From: Pseudomonadales bacterium | GTDB taxonomy: Bacteria; Pseudomonadota; Gammaproteobacteria; Pseudomonadales; Azotimanducaceae | Reading direction: 5' to 3' | NCBI GenBank assembly: GCA_028281005.1 | Contig: JANQKS010000039.1 | Coordinates: forward strand, 1-63,697 | DNA length: 63,697 bases | Part shown: one piece after another, positions 54,266 through 62,944 of the stretch | How the letters are laid out: each line of letters begins with the position of its first letter | How positions within the stretch are numbered: position 1 is the first letter of the stretch | Made by a program: the position numbers and the translations under genes | The notes under the pieces: model-generated | Databases searched by the model: none | What the model was told of the DNA's origin: nothing | Seen by the model: only the letters and a program-made list of their open reading frames with translations

Positions 54266-55543
54266 ATGGAAGCAGAGCCGAAATTTAAAGGATTACAGAA
54301 AACAATGCCCACTGACCTGACGGTGGGTATGTACGTTGCGCAGCTGGACCGTGATTGGGAAGACACCAATTTCCCATTGCAAGGGTTCTACATACGCAAC
54401 CAGAAGATGATCGAGAGGATCGGTGGAGACTGCGCCTACGTCTACGTCGATCCACGCCGATACGATTCCAAACTCGGCGAAGTGATCTTACGCGCCGTGG
54501 TCGATAACGACGCCTCGAACGGGCAACCGAAAAAACTCTCCGCGCGGGAAAGACTGGTGCCAAAGCAGCCCAAGGCTTACGCCGATACGGTCAGCATCAG
54601 TGATGAACTGCCCGCGGCGACCACTTCGTTGGAAGAGGCTGAAGAGATTCTCTCCACTTGCGTTCTTAAGCTGCAGAGTAACGGCGGCTTTGACATCAAC
54701 GCCATCGAGAGTGCCATCACGCCGCTGGTACAAAGCGTGATGCGCAACAGCACCGCGATGGCGGCCCTGACGCGCATGCGACGCATGGACGATTATTTGT
54801 TTTCCCACGCCATCTCTTGTTCCGTGTGGGGCGCTGTGTTGGGCCGCGAACTTGGCCTTCCTCCTAACGACATTAATCAGCTTGCAATTGCGTGTTCGTT
54901 AATGGACATGGGTAAAACCACACTACCGATAGACTTATTGAATTCACCGGAAGAGCCCGACGAAGAACAATGGGTTTTGTTGCAGTCCCACGTTAAACGC
55001 GGCGTGGATTTGCTGACCGAAAATGGACTCAGCGACGAACGTGTCATCGACACCATCGAAAACCATCACGAGCGCCACGATGGCAGCGGTTACCCACAAG
55101 GGCTTGCTGGCAATAAAATCCCCGCTTTCGCGCGCATTGCCGGGATTGTCGACACCTACGACGCGATGATCTCTGAGCGGCCTTACGCCACCACGAAGTC
55201 TTCTTACCAAGCCATCCAAGAGCTGCAAAAACAAGCCGACACGCTCTTCCAGAAAGAGTTGGTGGACTACTTTATCAAAGCCATCGGTGTTTTCCCGGTC
55301 GGTGCCATTGTGGAACTAAATACCGGTGAGGTTGGGGTGGTTATATCCCAGACCATGGACAGCCGCCTCAAACCCAAGGTGATGCTCATCCTCGAAACGG
55401 ACAAACAACCGCGCAGCCACCTGGTCATCATCGACCTGTCTAACCAACAATCTGACAGTAACCAACCGCTGAAGTGGTGGATCACAAAGGAGCTTCCGGC
55501 AAACGCTTACGGCATCGACCCACAAAAATATTTCCTGGACTAG
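54266..55543 (+). CDS. HD-GYP domain protein with degenerate HD motif (DUF3391-HD-GYP)
   Basis: About 425 aa. The start is uncertain: a GTG at 54254 and ATGs at 54266 and 54305 are in frame. N-terminal DUF3391 (TDLTVGMYVAQLDRDWEDTNFPLQGFYIRNQ). HD-GYP: HAISCSVWGAVLGRELGL, then SLMDMGKTTLP where family members have HDIGK, so the metal-binding His is Met. NHHERHDGSGYP, the GYP part, and GIVDTYDAMISERPY are intact. c-di-GMP hydrolysis may therefore be lost or altered. It lies 3 bp before the EAL gene. Confidence 0.9.
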   Translation: MEAEPKFKGLQKTMPTDLTVGMYVAQLDRDWEDTNFPLQGFYIRNQKMIERIGGDCAYVYVDPRRYDSKLGEVILRAVVDNDASNGQPKKLSARERLVPKQPKAYADTVSISDELPAATTSLEEAEEILSTCVLKLQSNGGFDINAIESAITPLVQSVMRNSTAMAALTRMRRMDDYLFSHAISCSVWGAVLGRELGLPPNDINQLAIACSLMDMGKTTLPIDLLNSPEEPDEEQWVLLQSHVKRGVDLLTENGLSDERVIDTIENHHERHDGSGYPQGLAGNKIPAFARIAGIVDTYDAMISERPYATTKSSYQAIQELQKQADTLFQKELVDYFIKAIGVFPVGAIVELNTGEVGVVISQTMDSRLKPKVMLILETDKQPRSHLVIIDLSNQQSDSNQPLKWWITKELPANAYGIDPQKYFLD

Positions 55544-55546
55544 CCG

Positions 55547-56791
55547 ATGCACGGCAGTGGTGACGAACAGGTATTAACCAATACAACGGACGCCGTGTCC
55601 GACGCGGTTGCTCAATGCAACGGCAAATTTGCCGTCGGCATCATTGCCCTAACCAATCTTTCCATTCTGCAAGACGGGTTAAGCGAAGAAGACAAACACT
55701 TAGTGGGCGAAACATTCCGCTCGCGCCTTTCCGCCATGTTGAGGCCCGGGGATGATCTGGTGGTGCTGTCCGACGACATGCTGTGCCTGGTGTTGGACGA
55801 TCTGATGGACAGCAACCATTTGCAGCTTGCGGCACTGAAGATACAGCGCTTGTTTGAGGAACCCATCGACATCTCCGGCCAGCGCTTAGAGTTTGGCGTG
55901 TGTTCTGGATTGGTCTACGCCGGGCGCCATACCCGCTCGACCAAGCCCGCCAATGAGTTATACCAAATGGCAGAGAATGCCTGCTCCAGTACTTTGCTCA
56001 CCAGCAAACCGTTTACGGTGGTGGACGCTGATGAACAGCCGATGGACCGCGACTGGCAATTGAATCAGCGCATTCACGCGGCCATGGACAACCACCAAAT
56101 CACCTTTGATTATCAACCCAAGGTCAACCTCGAAAGCGGTGAACTGGTAGGCGGCGAAGCCCTGATTCGCTGGCGGGAAAAGGGTGAAGTGATACCCCCG
56201 GACGAATACTTGTCAGCCCTAAGCGACGACACCTTGTGGCAACTGACCATCTACGGCTATCGACGCGCGCTACGGGAGATTCTAGAACATAACATCCTCG
56301 TGCCTGTCGCGTTTAACATCGACCCCACCTCCTTGGCACAGCCAGATTTCCTTGCGTTCATGACCCGCGAAACCAATCTTTGGGGCGTGCCTACCAGTCA
56401 GATCGTATTTGAGATCACCGAAAACAAGGAACTTTACGACCTCGAAGAATCCAAAACACTCCTGCAAGCCATCCGCGAGCAAGGTTTTAAAGTGTCGTTA
56501 GACGATTTCGGCGCGGGCCATTCCAATATGCACCGGATCCGTGAGTTACCCCTGGACGAAATCAAACTAGACCGCAGCTTGTGTAACCGTGTTTTCGAAG
56601 ACGAAGATGCCGGTCATATTTGCCAAAGCATCGTTGCCTTAGCTCAAACCCTGGACATAACAGTTGTGGCCGAGGGCATTGAAGACGCCCAAACCATGCA
56701 GATGTTGCAGCACTTTGGCTGCGCCGTCGGACAAGGGTTCTATCTCGGCGCACCCATGTCCGTGACTGACTTTGTCAAACTAAACCACTAG
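55547..56791 (+). CDS. EAL-domain cyclic-di-GMP phosphodiesterase with degenerate GGDEF
   Basis: 414 aa. The first 160 residues fold like a GGDEF domain but lack the motif (SDDMLCLVLDD at its place). The EAL domain looks complete: GGEALIRWR (EAL), FNIDPTSLAQPDF (Asn), FEITENKE (Glu), SLDDFGAGHSNM (Asp pair), LDEIKLDRSL (Lys), VVAEGIED (Glu) and AVGQGFYLG (Gln). It should cleave c-di-GMP to pGpG. It is co-transcribed with the HD-GYP gene, giving a two-protein c-di-GMP output unit with one active and one possibly inactive domain. Confidence 0.92.
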   Translation: MHGSGDEQVLTNTTDAVSDAVAQCNGKFAVGIIALTNLSILQDGLSEEDKHLVGETFRSRLSAMLRPGDDLVVLSDDMLCLVLDDLMDSNHLQLAALKIQRLFEEPIDISGQRLEFGVCSGLVYAGRHTRSTKPANELYQMAENACSSTLLTSKPFTVVDADEQPMDRDWQLNQRIHAAMDNHQITFDYQPKVNLESGELVGGEALIRWREKGEVIPPDEYLSALSDDTLWQLTIYGYRRALREILEHNILVPVAFNIDPTSLAQPDFLAFMTRETNLWGVPTSQIVFEITENKELYDLEESKTLLQAIREQGFKVSLDDFGAGHSNMHRIRELPLDEIKLDRSLCNRVFEDEDAGHICQSIVALAQTLDITVVAEGIEDAQTMQMLQHFGCAVGQGFYLGAPMSVTDFVKLNH

Positions 56792-56808
56792 TGCTCAAAC
56801 CACTTGAA
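56786..56808. repeat. 23-bp dispersed repeat, copy 1
   Basis: CACTAGTGCTCAAACCACTTGAA, identical to 62945-62967. Here it spans the stop codon of the EAL gene (CAC TAG). With the next bases it forms an imperfect 9-bp inverted repeat, AGTGCTCAA/TTGAACACT, around ACCAC. A 12-bp core (CTAGTGCTCAAA) recurs at 37378-37389. It may be part of a small palindromic intergenic element. Confidence 0.7.
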
Positions 56809-56817
56809 CACTTAGGA

Positions 56818-57039
56818 TCAGCGGGTCTGTGGGGTTATTGGGCTAGAGGAAAGTGGCATTGAACTCGATGGCGCGGCTAGCCACCAAGTCCACCAAAACG
56901 CCAGGAGCGCAACGGTCTCCATGATCACCCAACCTAGGGAGCCGTGACGGCCGTAGGCAGGTGTGACAAATAGCTGCACGACCATCAACACAAGCGCCAA
57001 CACTATCCAGGCATAGATCCATTGATCCGGGACATTCAC
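56818..57039 (-). CDS. Small membrane protein at the end of the cobalamin operon
   Basis: 73 aa from GTG 57039, overlapping the btuD stop as GTGA. Two hydrophobic segments (IYAWIVLALVLMVVQLFVTPAY and LGWVIMETVALLAFWWTWWLA) joined by a short basic loop (GRHGS). No known family recognised. The overlap with btuD argues for a real gene with a role linked to cobalamin uptake. Confidence 0.6.
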   Translation of the reverse strand: MNVPDQWIYAWIVLALVLMVVQLFVTPAYGRHGSLGWVIMETVALLAFWWTWWLAAPSSSMPLSSSPITPQTR

Positions 57040-57821
57040 TGGGTGCGCTGCCAGGGCAACACAAAAGCATTGCCATTGTGATCACCCTGCAAGGCCTCAA
57101 TTCGATACACACTACGCAAGTGTGCCTCGCTCAATACGGCAGAGGGAACCCCCTCTCCGACCACGCGGCCTTGATCAAGCAAGACCACAACATCACAGTA
57201 GCGCGCCGCCAACGCCAGATCGTGGAGTACCAATACCACACCCCGCCCTTCCCGCGCCTGGCTGACAAACAGATCCATAAACTCAAGCTGAAAGTATGGA
57301 TCCAAACCACTCACCGGCTCATCCGCCAGCAAAATATCTGCCTGCACCGCGAGCATACGCGCGACCAAGGCACGCATGCGCTCGCCTCCAGACAGGGTGC
57401 TTAAGGTGCGGTCGCGATAGGGTGTCATGGCTGTATGCGATAGAGCTTGCTCCACCGCGGCGACGTCCACAGCAGCACTATTACCTGCCCCTCGTCGGTG
57501 TGGTAAGCGCCCGAGAGCGACTACGCTTTGCACGGTCAGCGGCCAGTGCACCGGGGCATTTTGAGGCAGGTAAGCGATACGACGAGCACGTGCCTGGGGG
57601 TCCAAAGAGGCCAGATTTTGGCCATCAAATTCTACCGCGCCGCGGTCGGCTGCCTGGATGCCGGCCAACACCGACAACAACGTCGTTTTACCCGCACCAT
57701 TGGGCCCCAGCAAACCCAGCACCTGCCCGTGCTGCACGGATATATCTACGCCAGACAGCAGCGTGGTTTGGTCGCGCGCAAGGCTAATGTCTCGCGCATT
57801 CAAGCAGGTGTCCGCGCTCAC
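57036..57821 (-). CDS. btuD: Cobalamin ABC transporter ATP-binding protein
   Basis: 261 aa from GTG 57821 (GTGA overlap with btuC). Walker A GLLGPNGAGKTTLLS, Q-loop YLPQNAPVHWPL, signature LSGGERMRALVARML, Walker B ILLADEPVSGLD and the switch His in VLHDLALAARY. It belongs to the iron-siderophore/cobalamin (FecCD-BtuCD) class. The cobalamin assignment rests on the riboswitch in front of the operon. Confidence 0.9.
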   Translation of the reverse strand: MSADTCLNARDISLARDQTTLLSGVDISVQHGQVLGLLGPNGAGKTTLLSVLAGIQAADRGAVEFDGQNLASLDPQARARRIAYLPQNAPVHWPLTVQSVVALGRLPHRRGAGNSAAVDVAAVEQALSHTAMTPYRDRTLSTLSGGERMRALVARMLAVQADILLADEPVSGLDPYFQLEFMDLFVSQAREGRGVVLVLHDLALAARYCDVVVLLDQGRVVGEGVPSAVLSEAHLRSVYRIEALQGDHNGNAFVLPWQRTQ

Positions 57822-58843
57822 ACGACCTCCCTGCGTAGTTTGTGCACCAGATAAAGGAAGAACGGTGCACCCACCAAGGCGGTCACCACGCCCAACTTCA
57901 ATTCTGTGTCGGTCGGCGTTAAACGCAACGCAATGTCAGCCGCCAGCACCAAGGCTGCACCCCCCAAGGCACTGACCATTAGGAGCCGGCCGGGTTGATA
58001 AGCCACTAAGGGACGTAACAAATGCGGCACCACTAAACCAACAAAACCAACCACCCCGCTGACCGCCACGCCGCTGCCTACTGCCAGCGCAGTACCGCCG
58101 ATGACCAGCAGCTGATATTTGGGCAGGTGAAAACCGAGGCTGGCGGCGGTTTCTTCGCCTAGAGACAAAGCGTCCAACACCGGTGCCGAGCGCCATAACA
58201 TCAGCCACCCCGCCGCCATCAGCGGCAAACATAGCCACACATATTCCATAGTGCGGTCTGCCAGCGAACCCATTTGCCAGAAGATGATTTCTAGGAACGC
58301 AAACGGGCTAGACGACAGATTTAACACCAGCGAGGTCAGCGCACCGGCAAAAGCGTTGATGGCGACACCGGCTAAGATCAAAGTGAGAATAGTCGAACGG
58401 CGCCCGGCTAAGAGGTATAACAAACCCACCGCCGCCAAAGCACCCACAACGCCACCCACCGGCAAAGCCATGGGAAACTGCGTCGACAAACCACTGTAAA
58501 ACACCAGCACCGCTCCTAAGGCTGCGCAACCGGACACACCCACAATTCCGGGTTCTGCCAGCGGGTTACGCAACAACCCCTGCATGGCCGCACCCGCCAT
58601 CCCCAAACTGGCGCCGACCAGAACGCCCAGCAACACACGCGGGACACGCAGTTCTGTGACGATGACCGCAGCCACCCCGTTGGTGGAAGCGTCCGCACCC
58701 TCCGCGGACCACATGCCCGCCAAAACATCCCACAGCTGCAGCGGCGCACGCCCGACGGACAGCGACCACAACGACAACAAACACACCAACGCCGCCAGCG
58801 TCAGCACCAAGAAGGAGTAAGGGATGTTAACCGGCTTGTTCAT
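57818..58843 (-). CDS. btuC: Cobalamin ABC transporter permease
   Basis: 341 aa, about ten membrane segments of the FecCD type. Typical pieces are LRVPRVLLGVLVGASLGMAGAAMQGLLRNPLAEPGIVGVSGCAALGAV, GRRSTILTLILAGVAINAFAGALTS, and VAVSGVVGFVGLVVPHLLRPLVAYQPGRLLMVSALGGAALVLAADI with the coupling helix. It forms the inner-membrane channel with BtuD. The start lies within the 3' end of btuF (17-bp overlap). Confidence 0.92.
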   Translation of the reverse strand: MNKPVNIPYSFLVLTLAALVCLLSLWSLSVGRAPLQLWDVLAGMWSAEGADASTNGVAAVIVTELRVPRVLLGVLVGASLGMAGAAMQGLLRNPLAEPGIVGVSGCAALGAVLVFYSGLSTQFPMALPVGGVVGALAAVGLLYLLAGRRSTILTLILAGVAINAFAGALTSLVLNLSSSPFAFLEIIFWQMGSLADRTMEYVWLCLPLMAAGWLMLWRSAPVLDALSLGEETAASLGFHLPKYQLLVIGGTALAVGSGVAVSGVVGFVGLVVPHLLRPLVAYQPGRLLMVSALGGAALVLAADIALRLTPTDTELKLGVVTALVGAPFFLYLVHKLRREVV

Positions 58844-59714
58844 ACCGGCTGATCAACGCTATAGCGGCATGCCGCAGAATCTCCACGGCACGGACATAGT
58901 TCGGCGTGCCACAGGACCAGGCTTGCGCCGGCACCACTACTTTGCGCGCGGCAACGAACGACCGTTGCAAGGCTGGATGGCGCATCACTTGCTGTGCGAG
59001 TGACGGCTTCTTTTCCAGGTAATCGTTCAGCACCAACAAGTCTGGCTGGTCGTAGAGCAAGGTCTCCAACGGCAAGCGAGCAAAATTGGGTAACTGGCGG
59101 ATCTCGGCCAGATTGCGCAGACCCGCCTGCTCTAGCGCTGCATGCACCAACGTATCCGCCGTGGCGGTGAGGCCGTTGGGTTGAAACAACGCGGCGGTCA
59201 AGGGTGCAGCATCGTTAGGCAACCGCGGCACCGGCGGTAGCTGGGCTAGGCGTGCGCGCATCTGTGTTATCACCTGCTCACCTCGCTCACGTTGCCCCAG
59301 CGCCCGGGCCACTGTGCGAATTTGCTCCACAATGGTGGCATAGTTGGTGGCCATGGGCAGCTGCAGCAGCGGCACACCAAATTGCTTTAACAAGGCAACG
59401 GTAGCGGGCGCGGTAAACATACCGGTCAACACAAGATCGGGTTCAGCCAACAAGATTTCTTCAGCCAGACCTCGATTGGCGGGATAGGCTTTCGCCTCGG
59501 CTGCGAACCAAGACAGCATCGGGTCTTTCACCAACCAGGTCATCGAGTGGATTTGCTCTGGGTCAGCCAACAACAGCAACAACTCATCGGTACACAGGTT
59601 CAACGACACTACACGTTGCGGAACGACGGAGGCAGATTCTGATCCAGATGCAGGCAGGGCGATCACGCACAGCAACACGCCGCACACCGCAATTTCACAC
59701 AAGCGTTTCAACAT
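58827..59714 (-). CDS. btuF: Periplasmic cobalamin-binding protein
   Basis: 295 aa with a signal peptide (LKRLCEIAVCGVLLCVIALPASG). Class III binding-protein fold: RVVSLNLCTDELLLLLADPEQIHSMTWLVKDP, LAEEILLAEPDLVLTGMFT, FGVPLLQLPMATNYATIVEQIRTVARALGQ. The VVSLNLCTDELLL start is typical of BtuF-like proteins. It hands cobalamin to BtuCD. It is the first gene behind the riboswitch; no btuB receptor gene is in the window. Confidence 0.9.
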   Translation of the reverse strand: MLKRLCEIAVCGVLLCVIALPASGSESASVVPQRVVSLNLCTDELLLLLADPEQIHSMTWLVKDPMLSWFAAEAKAYPANRGLAEEILLAEPDLVLTGMFTAPATVALLKQFGVPLLQLPMATNYATIVEQIRTVARALGQRERGEQVITQMRARLAQLPPVPRLPNDAAPLTAALFQPNGLTATADTLVHAALEQAGLRNLAEIRQLPNFARLPLETLLYDQPDLLVLNDYLEKKPSLAQQVMRHPALQRSFVAARKVVVPAQAWSCGTPNYVRAVEILRHAAIALISRYEQAG

Positions 59715-59764
59715 ACATTGGCCTCCGCCATTCCCCGGGCGGGTTCAATTGTGGCAAGGCAGCC

Positions 59765-59945
59765 AGTCGGTCTACGGACTAAGGAGGTAGGGTTTTCCTA
59801 GGTGGTGTCACCTTCCCATGTAGTACGCTAAGCGCATCAACACAGTGGTTTGGCGATTGGTCGTACGTCGACAACCACCACTCCATCACCGTTGCGAGGT
59901 CAGTATCAGATTTACACTGATTTCCCGGACACTCACTACCATGAA
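59765..59945 (-). promoter_or_regulatory. Cobalamin riboswitch upstream of btuFCD
   Basis: The minus strand shows the conserved blocks in order: CCGGGAAATCAGTGTAA with AATCTGATACTGACC (the GGGAA and GCTGCCC region), CGCAACGGTGA (59899-59889), a variant B12 box ACCACTG, TGGGAAGGTG, and AGTCCGTAGACCGACTGGC (corresponding to AGxCxGGAGACCxGCC, near 59780-59763). About 50 nt separate it from the btuF ATG. It should lower btuFCD expression when adenosylcobalamin is plentiful. The exact 5' limit is uncertain. Confidence 0.88.
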
Positions 59946-60089
59946 CAAAAATGCATCTTACACCCTTGCCAACCCCGCCGCAGAGGAAATATTAGCCGTG
60001 CAGCTGTGCACCCAAATATATGAAATCAAGCCTTTAAGTGCAGAAAAATTGAGGTTTTAATGGGCGCCTCATACCGACAGGAATCACCC

Positions 60090-61025
60090 ATGGATTGGAA
60101 TGACCTGCAGCACTTGTTTGCGTTAGCCAAACGCAACACCCTACCCGAAGCTGCGGAGAGCCTACATGTCAATCGCACCACCATCGCGCGGCGTATCGCC
60201 CGTTTGGAAGAAACCCTCGGCGCCAAGCTGGTGGAACGTATCGGCCGAGACTTAGTGCTGACCGATGCCGGACGTGAAGCAGCGGCCAGCGCCGAAATCA
60301 TCGACGGTGAGTTTCAGAATTTGCAACGCCGCCTGTTTGGCCGTGACCAACAGCTGGCAGGTGCGATTCGCCTCACACTAACACCCGCCATCGGCAATCT
60401 GATTGCGCCGCAGTTGGCCGAGTTTTGCGCCATGCACCCCGAGTTGCTATTGGAAATCAGCTCCACCAACGCCACAGAAGACCTGGAGATGATGGAATCC
60501 GACGTTGCGCTGCGCCTGACCTCCAAACCCCCGGAAAACTTGGTGGGCCGTCGCCTCGCCACCCCAATGGTGGGCATTTATGCCAGTCATGCCACCGCGT
60601 CACGATTACCCGAGCAAGAAGTGGTGGAAGTGGTCTCGATGTTCACCGGCACCGGCAGCACTTTGTTTACCGGCGAAAGCATAGAAGCCTGGATACGCGA
60701 AAGTTTGGGCGCCCCCACAAAGGCGGCCATGCACAGCAATTCCACCGATCTGATCCGCGAATATGTCGCTGCGAGCCGCGGCGTTGCGGTGCTGCCTTGT
60801 TATGTCGGTGAGTGTGATGCGCGCCTAACTCGGATCGGCGATACACGCCAAGAGAGTTTTGCAGAACTATGGCTACTGTATCATCCGCGCTTGCGGCGTC
60901 TACATCGCTTCCGCGCCTTCACTGAATATTTGGTGACCGAGTTTGAACAGCTGCGTCCATTAATTGAAGGTGGAACTACCGAGGCTTGCGGCACCGCTTC
61001 AGATGCCTATAGCGCAAAGGTTTGA
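60090..61025 (+). CDS. LysR family transcriptional regulator
   Basis: 311 aa from ATG 60090 (MDWNDLQHLFALAKRNTLPEAAESLHVNRTTIARRIARLEETLGAKLVER), with AGGAA upstream; an in-frame ATG at 60060 adds ten residues. Helix-turn-helix is residues 18-37. The effector domain has two alpha/beta lobes (AIRLTLTPAIGNLIAPQLAEF; GVAVLPCYVGE). It lies 12 bp before the thioesterase and selenoprotein genes on the same strand, hence may belong to the same transcript or control it. Confidence 0.92.
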   Translation: MDWNDLQHLFALAKRNTLPEAAESLHVNRTTIARRIARLEETLGAKLVERIGRDLVLTDAGREAAASAEIIDGEFQNLQRRLFGRDQQLAGAIRLTLTPAIGNLIAPQLAEFCAMHPELLLEISSTNATEDLEMMESDVALRLTSKPPENLVGRRLATPMVGIYASHATASRLPEQEVVEVVSMFTGTGSTLFTGESIEAWIRESLGAPTKAAMHSNSTDLIREYVAASRGVAVLPCYVGECDARLTRIGDTRQESFAELWLLYHPRLRRLHRFRAFTEYLVTEFEQLRPLIEGGTTEACGTASDAYSAKV

Positions 61026-61037
61026 GAGCAAAACAAA

Positions 61038-61433
61038 ATGAGCGACACAGATACTATCCCCTTTACCATGCCGTTTGCGAATTTGCTTGGTTTACAAGTT
61101 GAGCAGGCGGACGCTGACCAAATCACCGCCACCATGCAGGTGCGCGAAGAACTCTGCACCACCGGCGCGCGCTTGCACGGCGGCGCCATTATGGCGTTGG
61201 CCGACAATCTCGGCGCCATCGGCGCCTTCCTGAATATCCCGGAGGGTTCTCACGGCACCACCACCATCGAATCAAAAACCAACTTTTTGGGCGCCGCCAA
61301 ACTGGGCAGCACCGTCACCGCAACGGCCACACCCCTTCACATCGGCCGCAGAACCTCCGTTTGGCAAACGCGTATTACCAGCGATGAAGGTAAGCCGGTG
61401 GCAATTGTGGTCCAGACCCAAATGGTGTTGTAG
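61038..61433 (+). CDS. PaaI-like acyl-CoA thioesterase (hotdog)
   Basis: 131 aa. MQVREELCTTGARLHGGAIMALADNLGAIGAF carries the HGG motif and the Asp of PaaI thioesterases, then TTTIESKTNFLGAAKLGSTVTATATPLHIGRRTSVWQTRI. Likely cleaves medium-chain or aromatic acyl-CoAs. Its TAG stop directly abuts the ATG of the selenoprotein gene (TAGATG), so the two are translated together. Confidence 0.88.
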   Translation: MSDTDTIPFTMPFANLLGLQVEQADADQITATMQVREELCTTGARLHGGAIMALADNLGAIGAFLNIPEGSHGTTTIESKTNFLGAAKLGSTVTATATPLHIGRRTSVWQTRITSDEGKPVAIVVQTQMVL

Positions 61434-62597
61434 ATGCGCAGCAGCTACGCCTGCAGCATGCTACTGCTTGCCTTGGTGACGACAGCACCTGCTGCCCAGG
61501 CCAACAACAGTTCCTACCCGACCTACAAACCCTCTTCACGCAGCCTTGCGGCAGTAGACATTCGCACCAGCGCCTACGGTGCTTCACGGGATGCTCCCGA
61601 GGCTGCCGATATCGGCGAAAGAATTGCCGATTTCTCCGTGCGACGCGCGGGTGGTGGCCTGCTGTCTTTGCGCGAAGCGCGACGCAACGGTCCGGTGGTG
61701 ATTATTTTCTACCGTGGGCATTGGTGACCCGCGTGTAATGTGCAACTCGGTGAGTTGCAGCACCAATACCCGCGTTTTGTGCGCCGCGACGCCACCATTA
61801 TGGCGTTATCGGTGGATCCTGCCGATGAATCATTGGGTATGATTGAGCGCTTAGGCCTGGCTTTCGCCGTTGGCAGTGACCCCAACCAACGCATCATCCA
61901 GCAGTTTCGGGTGCAGAACCCGGACACCCGCGAGCTTGCGCTGCATGCCGTCTATGTCCTCAATGAGCAAGCTGAAGTGATCTACCGCAAAGTGGGGTTG
62001 CGGCGGCCGCAATCCGCGGAACTGATCGACGCCATCGACGCTTACTATGGCAACTATCCCCAGCATGACAACGTGTCCAAAGTCGCTGACCGCATCGCTG
62101 TGGCCTACCCGCAGAACAACTTTCAAGCCTTGTTAGAGGTGGCGCGCGTCGAAGCACCGCCGTCATCGATAGATCAGGCGCTTCTCGCTGAAACCATGCG
62201 CTTGATCACCAATGGCCGTTCCGACGATGCGGTGTTTGCATTTCGCCGGCTTATCGCGGCCAGCCCAGAGGCGACAGACCTTGAGTTGTACGCAACCACA
62301 GCCTGGATGACACGACAACGCTTTTTCTCCACAAACCCCGATGCCATTACCACAGGCAAAGAGTTGCAGCGCCGTCTCGCGCGTCTCTCCGAACTGGAGG
62401 CTGCCGTGCGGGACAACCGCGACAAATCGCAAAGTACGTCGCTTTACACCGCCTTGGGGCAAGCCCGAGCGGGCCTCAGTGCAACCCGCGCCAAGGTGAG
62501 CCGCGAAGCCGCGGCATGGAACCTGCGTTATGCCAAGACCATGATACGTTCCTATCGGGAACTGGCGCGGGCCGCGCGCAGTCCAACACCTACCTAA
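61434..62597 (+). CDS. Secreted peroxiredoxin-like selenoprotein (Sec98 encoded by in-frame TGA)
   Basis: 387 aa if the TGA at 61725-61727 is read as selenocysteine. Signal peptide (MLLLALVTTAPAAQA), then an AhpC/TSA-type thioredoxin fold: DIGERIADFSVRRAGGG, VVIIFYRGHW-U-PACNVQLGELQ, ALSVDPADESLGMIERLGLAFAVGSDPNQRIIQQF. In Cys homologues this site reads YRGxWCPxCxxQL, so TGA falls exactly on the peroxidatic Cys, and a resolving-type Cys follows (UxxC). The frame is intact for 290 codons after the TGA, and a SECIS-like hairpin follows it. The C-terminal half (about residues 240-387) is helical. A nonsense mutation is the alternative but explains none of this. Confidence 0.88.
61741..61759 (+). 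promoter_or_regulatory. Bacterial SECIS-like hairpin
   Basis: TGCAACTC-GGT-GAGTTGCA, a perfect 8-bp stem with a GGU loop whose first base is 22 nt after the TGA. Bacterial SECIS elements sit about 16-37 nt downstream of UGA and carry a G in the first two loop positions (GGU in fdhF). The hairpin lies inside the coding sequence, as expected for SelB-dependent insertion in bacteria. Confidence 0.8.
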
Positions 62598-62609
62598 ACC
62601 AGTAGCACG

Positions 62610-62942
62610 TTGCACAAAATGGCCGGCCCACTTTCCCAGGAGTTTGAAACCCTCGCACACTTGCTACGACAAGCCATCAGCCTGCTGGAAGAGACCGACG
62701 AACATTTCTGGGTAAGCTACTTCAAACGCGGGCTCAGGCAGGTGGACGACCATCGCCTGTCTGGCGCCACTTTTATACTGGGTTGTTACGGCGGCGTGGA
62801 TACCTTTTCTGATGTCGTGATTGCCAAACATTGGGAGGAGCAGGCGCCATTACGTTTCAAAAACGCCAACGCCCGCCTCACCAGCCTGCGCACAGACATT
62901 TTTGAGGCTGCCAGCGCCATCGCCAGCCGGCGACATTGGTAA
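62610..62942 (+). CDS. Small conserved protein of unknown function
   Basis: 110 aa (an in-frame ATG at 62619 may be the true start). Helical, with FWVSYFKRGLRQVDDHRLSGATFILGCYGGVDTFSDVVIAKHWEEQAPLRFKNANARLTSLRTDIFEAASAI. The YGGVDTFSDV motif and overall length recall the DUF6966-type bacterial proteins. No function known. It lies 12 bp past the selenoprotein gene and is followed by copy 2 of the 23-bp repeat. Confidence 0.65.
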   Translation: MHKMAGPLSQEFETLAHLLRQAISLLEETDEHFWVSYFKRGLRQVDDHRLSGATFILGCYGGVDTFSDVVIAKHWEEQAPLRFKNANARLTSLRTDIFEAASAIASRRHW

Positions 62943-62944
62943 AC

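Noticed and set aside
59845-60060. Plus-strand frame of 71 codons before the LysR gene
   Set aside because: Its first half is the antisense of the cobalamin riboswitch. The last 39 codons (MNKNASYTLANPAAEE...) could be a tiny gene joined to LysR by TAATG, but nothing supports it beyond the open frame.
61725-61727. Reading the TGA as a nonsense mutation that makes two pseudogene halves
   Set aside because: The codon is exactly at the catalytic Cys, the downstream frame is undamaged and a SECIS-like hairpin is in the right place; selenocysteine explains all three.
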